A stretch of 64,000 bases of DNA from Kyrpidia tusciae DSM 2912. GTDB lineage: Bacteria; Bacillota; Bacilli; Kyrpidiales; Kyrpidiaceae. The notes below the pieces were generated by a model. The model did not search any database. It was not told the DNA's origin and saw nothing but the letters and a program-made list of their open reading frames with translations. The translations under genes and the position numbers were made by a program. Each line of letters opens with the position of its first letter. Position 1 is the first letter of the stretch. The stretch covers positions 2,046,001 through 2,110,000 of the forward strand of contig NC_014098.1 in the NCBI RefSeq assembly GCF_000092905.1, read 5' to 3'. Positions 61,501 to 64,000 of the stretch are shown in pieces.

Positions 61501-62652
61501 GTGCCCTTTCAGGCAATGTAGTTGGATAAATCGGAAGGAATGGCCAGTTGTCTGTCGAATGATCATCCCAGGTGGTGATCATCATGTGCATCTTTGTCCG
61601 AGACCTGACACCTGAAGAGGGCAACAAACTTGTGAAGATTGCTCGCAAAGGATCCAACCCCGTTGAAGTGCGACGGGCTTTGGTCGTATTGGCTTCCGCT
61701 CAAAAGATGAAGGTGTCGGAGATCTCCGAGTTGTATCATCTGTCTCAAGAGCACATTCGTCACGTGATTCATGCCTTCAATCAGCATGGATTCGAGGCCT
61801 TAAAGCCTCGGTACAAGGGCGGACGACCGCGGACCTTTACCGAAGAACAACGAGCCGCGATCATTGAGTTGGCCCAGATCCCGCCAAACACCCTGGGTTT
61901 GCCCTTTACCCATTGGTCACTGTCCAAGCTCAAAGAGGAGGCCGAAAGGCGGGGCATCGTAACCTCCATTAGCATGGAGACTATCCGTGTCATTCTGGAG
62001 GAAGCCGACATCACCTACCAGCACACCAAGACATGGAAAGTCTCGAATGATCCTGAGTTTGAGGTAAAAAAAAACGAATCCAGTCGCTCTACCGGAATCC
62101 GCCCAAAGACGGACGGGTCATCTGCGTTGACGAGTTTGGACCGTTGTCCATTCAGCCGTTTTCCGGTTGCGGATGGTACCCGAAAAGTCGGCCCGATCGA
62201 TTGCCGGCAACGTACCGCCGCACCCACGGGGTGAGGCACTTGTTTGCGGCTCTAGATCTGAAAGCGGATAAGCTGTACGGGCACGTCTCATCCAGCAAGA
62301 AGCACCAGGACATACTGCGTTTTCTCAAGGAGCTCCGCCGGCGGTATCACCGGTCTGAACGGCTGTACGTGGTCTTGGACAATTTTTCACCTCACAAGCA
62401 TCGTACTGTGACTGAGTGGGCTGCAGAAAACAATGTAGAACTGGTTTTTACACCGACCCAGGCGTCATGGTTGAACCGAATCGAATGCCATTTTGCGCCG
62501 TTACGATCGTTTGTGTTGCGTGGGAGTCACTATCCCAATCACGAGGCGTTGGCCACAGCGATTCGGTCGTACCTGCGTTGGCGAAACAAGCACAGCCGCC
62601 ATGCCAGACTTCTACGTGAGCAAAAGAAGATCAAGGTTGTCTGAAAGGGCAC
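61501..62652 (+). mobile_element. IS630-family insertion sequence, complete
   Basis: Terminal inverted repeats GTGCCCTTTCAGGCAA (61501-61516) and TTGTCTGAAAGGGCAC (62637-62652) differ at one position. A TA dinucleotide flanks each end (61499-61500 and 62653-62654), as expected from IS630 target duplication. Length 1152 bp. It inserted 26 bases upstream of the start of a secreted protein gene. Confidence 0.95.
61584..62644 (+). CDS. IS630 transposase expressed across a -1 frameshift at A9
   Basis: The first frame encodes the helix-turn-helix part (KVSEISELYHLSQEHIRHVIHAF, GGRPRTFTEEQRAAII) and stops at 62234. At nine A residues (62066-62074) a -1 shift leads into the catalytic frame ending at 62644: VICVDEFGPLSIQPFSG (first Asp/Glu), YVVLDNFSPHKHRTV (second Asp) and FTPTQASWLNRIECHFAPL (final Glu). 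These form the DDE triad. The zero frame reads GTA-AAA-AAA-AAC, a canonical slippery site. Start ATG 61584 is preceded by AGGTGG. Confidence 0.87.
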
Positions 62653-62678
62653 TAGCTTGAAAAGTGGAGGGATGATTG

Positions 62679-63419
62679 GTGAAACGTTTCTGGAAATTGT
62701 GGTTTGGGGCAACAGCGTTACTGGCGCTCTTGGCCGGCGGGGCAGCTTCGGCGGCAGCCCCCATGTTCCACGGGTTTCAGACGGTACGGGTGGTACTTGA
62801 CGGAAAAGAAATCAATGCAGACGTTCCCGCTGTGATCCTGGAAGAACGCACTCTCCTGCCCGTGCGCGCTCTGGCGGAAGCATTGGGCCTGCAGGTCTCA
62901 TGGGACGCCCAAAACCAGACAGCGCTCCTTAAAAGCAACAAACAAACCTGTGCGCACAGTTTTACAACTCCTGAGGGAATCACTTTCACAATACAAGGGG
63001 TTTTTGCGAACATCGAGGACAAAACCGCCAAACCTGCCGCAACCGCTACAGTTTCTGTTATAAGTACCATCACCAACAACAGCGAGAAACCCTATGACCT
63101 CGGCCAAGCCCGCCTCTGGCTGGGAGACGCCGGTTCCAAGAACTCCGCCGTCCGGCTTGAAGGCAAGATCGTCTCTCAAAAGGGAGAACCTGTTTCAGGT
63201 AGCTTCGCTCCCTCTGAATCCACCAGGGTCTGGATACTGTTTAACGTGCCTGCCGATCAGTCCGGTTCGCCCAACCTGAAACCGGTCTTTGGAACATGGA
63301 CAGGCGGTCATTTCGAACCATATTTGAATACGTGCCCGAACGGCCATTGGGTCGCGACTTATCCGCGGCCTAATGATCCGACTCCCGTATGGGTCTGGGT
63401 CTGTGATTTCATAGACTAA
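62679..63419 (+). CDS. Secreted protein with copper amine oxidase N-terminal (stalk) domain
   Basis: This 246-residue protein begins with a signal peptide (WFGATALLALLAGGAASAAAP). Residues ~35-90 are a Cu_amine_oxidN1 stalk domain (VRVVLDGKEINADVPAVILEERTLLPVRALAEALGLQVSWDAQNQTALL), common in Gram-positive wall proteins. The rest (~100-246) is beta-rich (TVSVISTITNNSEKPYDLGQARLWLG) and resembles a DUF4352-like extracellular sandwich. Start GTG 62679 follows GGAGG. The IS630 end lies 26 bases upstream, so the native promoter has probably been separated from the gene. Confidence 0.8.
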   Translation: MKRFWKLWFGATALLALLAGGAASAAAPMFHGFQTVRVVLDGKEINADVPAVILEERTLLPVRALAEALGLQVSWDAQNQTALLKSNKQTCAHSFTTPEGITFTIQGVFANIEDKTAKPAATATVSVISTITNNSEKPYDLGQARLWLGDAGSKNSAVRLEGKIVSQKGEPVSGSFAPSESTRVWILFNVPADQSGSPNLKPVFGTWTGGHFEPYLNTCPNGHWVATYPRPNDPTPVWVWVCDFID

Positions 63420-63649
63420 CCCTCGCGATCAGACGAGAACAGAGCGGGAGGCACCACCGTCTCCCGCTCTGATTGTATTTTTTGGAGAAAGTCAAGCGGC
63501 TCAGGGAACGTCCGGAACCCGTCGCCCGTGTAGACCACAACCGCGAATTTCGAATAAGGGTCGCCTTCGTCAATCAGGAAGGCGAAAATCAGGCCGCCAA
63601 GCTGCTGGCGGAGGAATTCGGCTTTCTTTTCGATTTCGAGTAGGTTCAT
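63416..63649 (-). CDS. Small repeated protein of unknown family, intact-looking copy
   Basis: This 77-residue protein has the family core AEFLRQQLGGLIFAFLIDEGDPYSKF followed by AVVVYTGDGFRTFPEPLD. The C-terminal 25 residues differ from the copy at 14345. The DNA just before the ATG (TGGTACCGATGAAC) resembles that of the first copy (TGGTACCCATGAAC). It lies about 40 bases after a tnpB 3' end on the same strand and may be co-transcribed with it. Function unknown. Confidence 0.6.
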   Translation of the reverse strand: MNLLEIEKKAEFLRQQLGGLIFAFLIDEGDPYSKFAVVVYTGDGFRTFPEPLDFLQKIQSERETVVPPALFSSDREG

Positions 63650-63686
63650 CGGTACCATCCCGTTACTTGAAACATATACATCTGTT

Positions 63687-64000
63687 TCAAGTACCCGTCC
63701 CTTGCGGGGCAGGGGCGCCGGTCTTACCCAGTTGCCTAGTGCCGGCTTCCCGTTTCATCGAAGACCGCCCGGCCAAGTCGGGTCTTACATCCTCTCCACG
63801 GGCGTTTTTCGTCTCCGGTCCACTCCCGGCGACGGCGACCGCAAGAGCCGCCAGATTCCGCGCCGCATTCTCGTCCCGGTCCATCACCGTCCCGCATACG
63901 TCACATCGGTACACCCGTTCCCAAAGCGGAAGGATTTCCTTGATCGCCCCGCACCTGGAGCAGGTCTTGGAACTGGGATACATCCTGGGGGCCTGGACGA
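63687..64000 (-). CDS. tnpB: 3' end of a TnpB gene (5' part off the window)
   Basis: The frame is open to the right edge. SSKTCSRCGAIK and YRCDVCGTVMDRDENAARNL give the four-Cys zinc finger and the RuvC-III Asp of TnpB. In contrast to the copy at 11611 the finger and RuvC-III are intact here; the rest cannot be judged. The protein ends ...KTGAPAPQGTGT at 63687. It is part of another IS605/IS1341-type element. Confidence 0.92.
   Translation of the reverse strand, partial: VQAPRMYPSSKTCSRCGAIKEILPLWERVYRCDVCGTVMDRDENAARNLAALAVAVAGSGPETKNARGEDVRPDLAGRSSMKREAGTRQLGKTGAPAPQGTGT

Noticed and set aside
1-64000. CRISPR arrays and rRNA genes
   Set aside because: No regularly spaced repeats of 20-40 bases and no rRNA-like sequence were seen; the tandem repeats at 33845-33935 are coding repeats of an Rpn tail.

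Overview
The window looks like the chromosome of a GC-rich, hydrogen-oxidising member of the Firmicutes close to Kyrpidia (Alicyclobacillaceae). This is an inference from a signal-less group 2a-type uptake hydrogenase with hypA/hypB, Bacillus-type AcsA, GlpP, YlbF, a SAM-I (S-box) riboswitch and a HemAT-like aerotaxis receptor, all in GC-rich DNA with Gram-positive ribosome binding sites. Functions were assigned from motifs read by eye and remembered family patterns; no database search was run.

Layout. 0-9 kb: a partial PAS/HD-GYP protein, the hydrogenase operon (DUF1641-hypA-hypB-hupS-hupL, minus strand) and, divergently, a soluble globin-coupled chemoreceptor with a zinc-binding CZB tail and a terminator-like hairpin in its leader. 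9-14.9 kb: a large S-layer-homology protein, an IS200/IS605 element whose TnpB has lost most of its RuvC domain, a Fic protein, and the first copy of a small protein family that occurs three times. 15.3-18.15 kb: the most novel system, a compact RiPP cluster of the graspetide (omega-ester peptide) kind. It holds a membrane M50-type protease with an N-terminal PqqD-like domain, an ATP-grasp ligase and an 85-residue precursor carrying four Thr/Ser-x-x-x-Gly-Glu-Glu-Gly repeats, closed by a terminator.

18.4-32.8 kb is an aromatic catabolic island on the minus strand. It has a six-gene toluene/benzene monooxygenase in tmoABCDEF order, a two-component flavin phenol hydroxylase with its reductase, catechol 2,3-dioxygenase with an XylT-like ferredoxin, 2-oxopent-4-enoate hydratase, two tautomerase-family proteins (one with and one without the catalytic Pro-1), a zinc alcohol dehydrogenase, a GntR regulator and a decayed MFS transporter. 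Together these take benzene, toluene or phenol through catechol into meta cleavage; the semialdehyde dehydrogenase or hydrolase and the aldolase steps are not in the window.

33-35.7 kb is a graveyard of fragments (IS630, IS605 end, Rpn-type nuclease, ADP-ribosylglycohydrolase, ModD). 35.7-47.6 kb holds housekeeping and transport genes: an amino-acid permease, acsA, a secreted lipase-like hydrolase, a SAM-riboswitch-controlled Met/Cys gene, and a three-gene ABC exporter in which one permease is fused to an M1-like ectodomain. 47.9-55.4 kb has a cadC-cadA metal-efflux pair and a divergent glpP-led ABC uptake operon without an ATPase gene. 55.5-64 kb is defence and mobile DNA: a VapBC-like pair, a Wadjet remnant (3' part of jetC with a nonsense codon, plus an intact jetD-like gene), decayed XRE/HEPN/HigA genes, dps, a nickel-permease fragment, an intact IS630 with a slippery A9 run, and the 3' end of another tnpB at the right edge.
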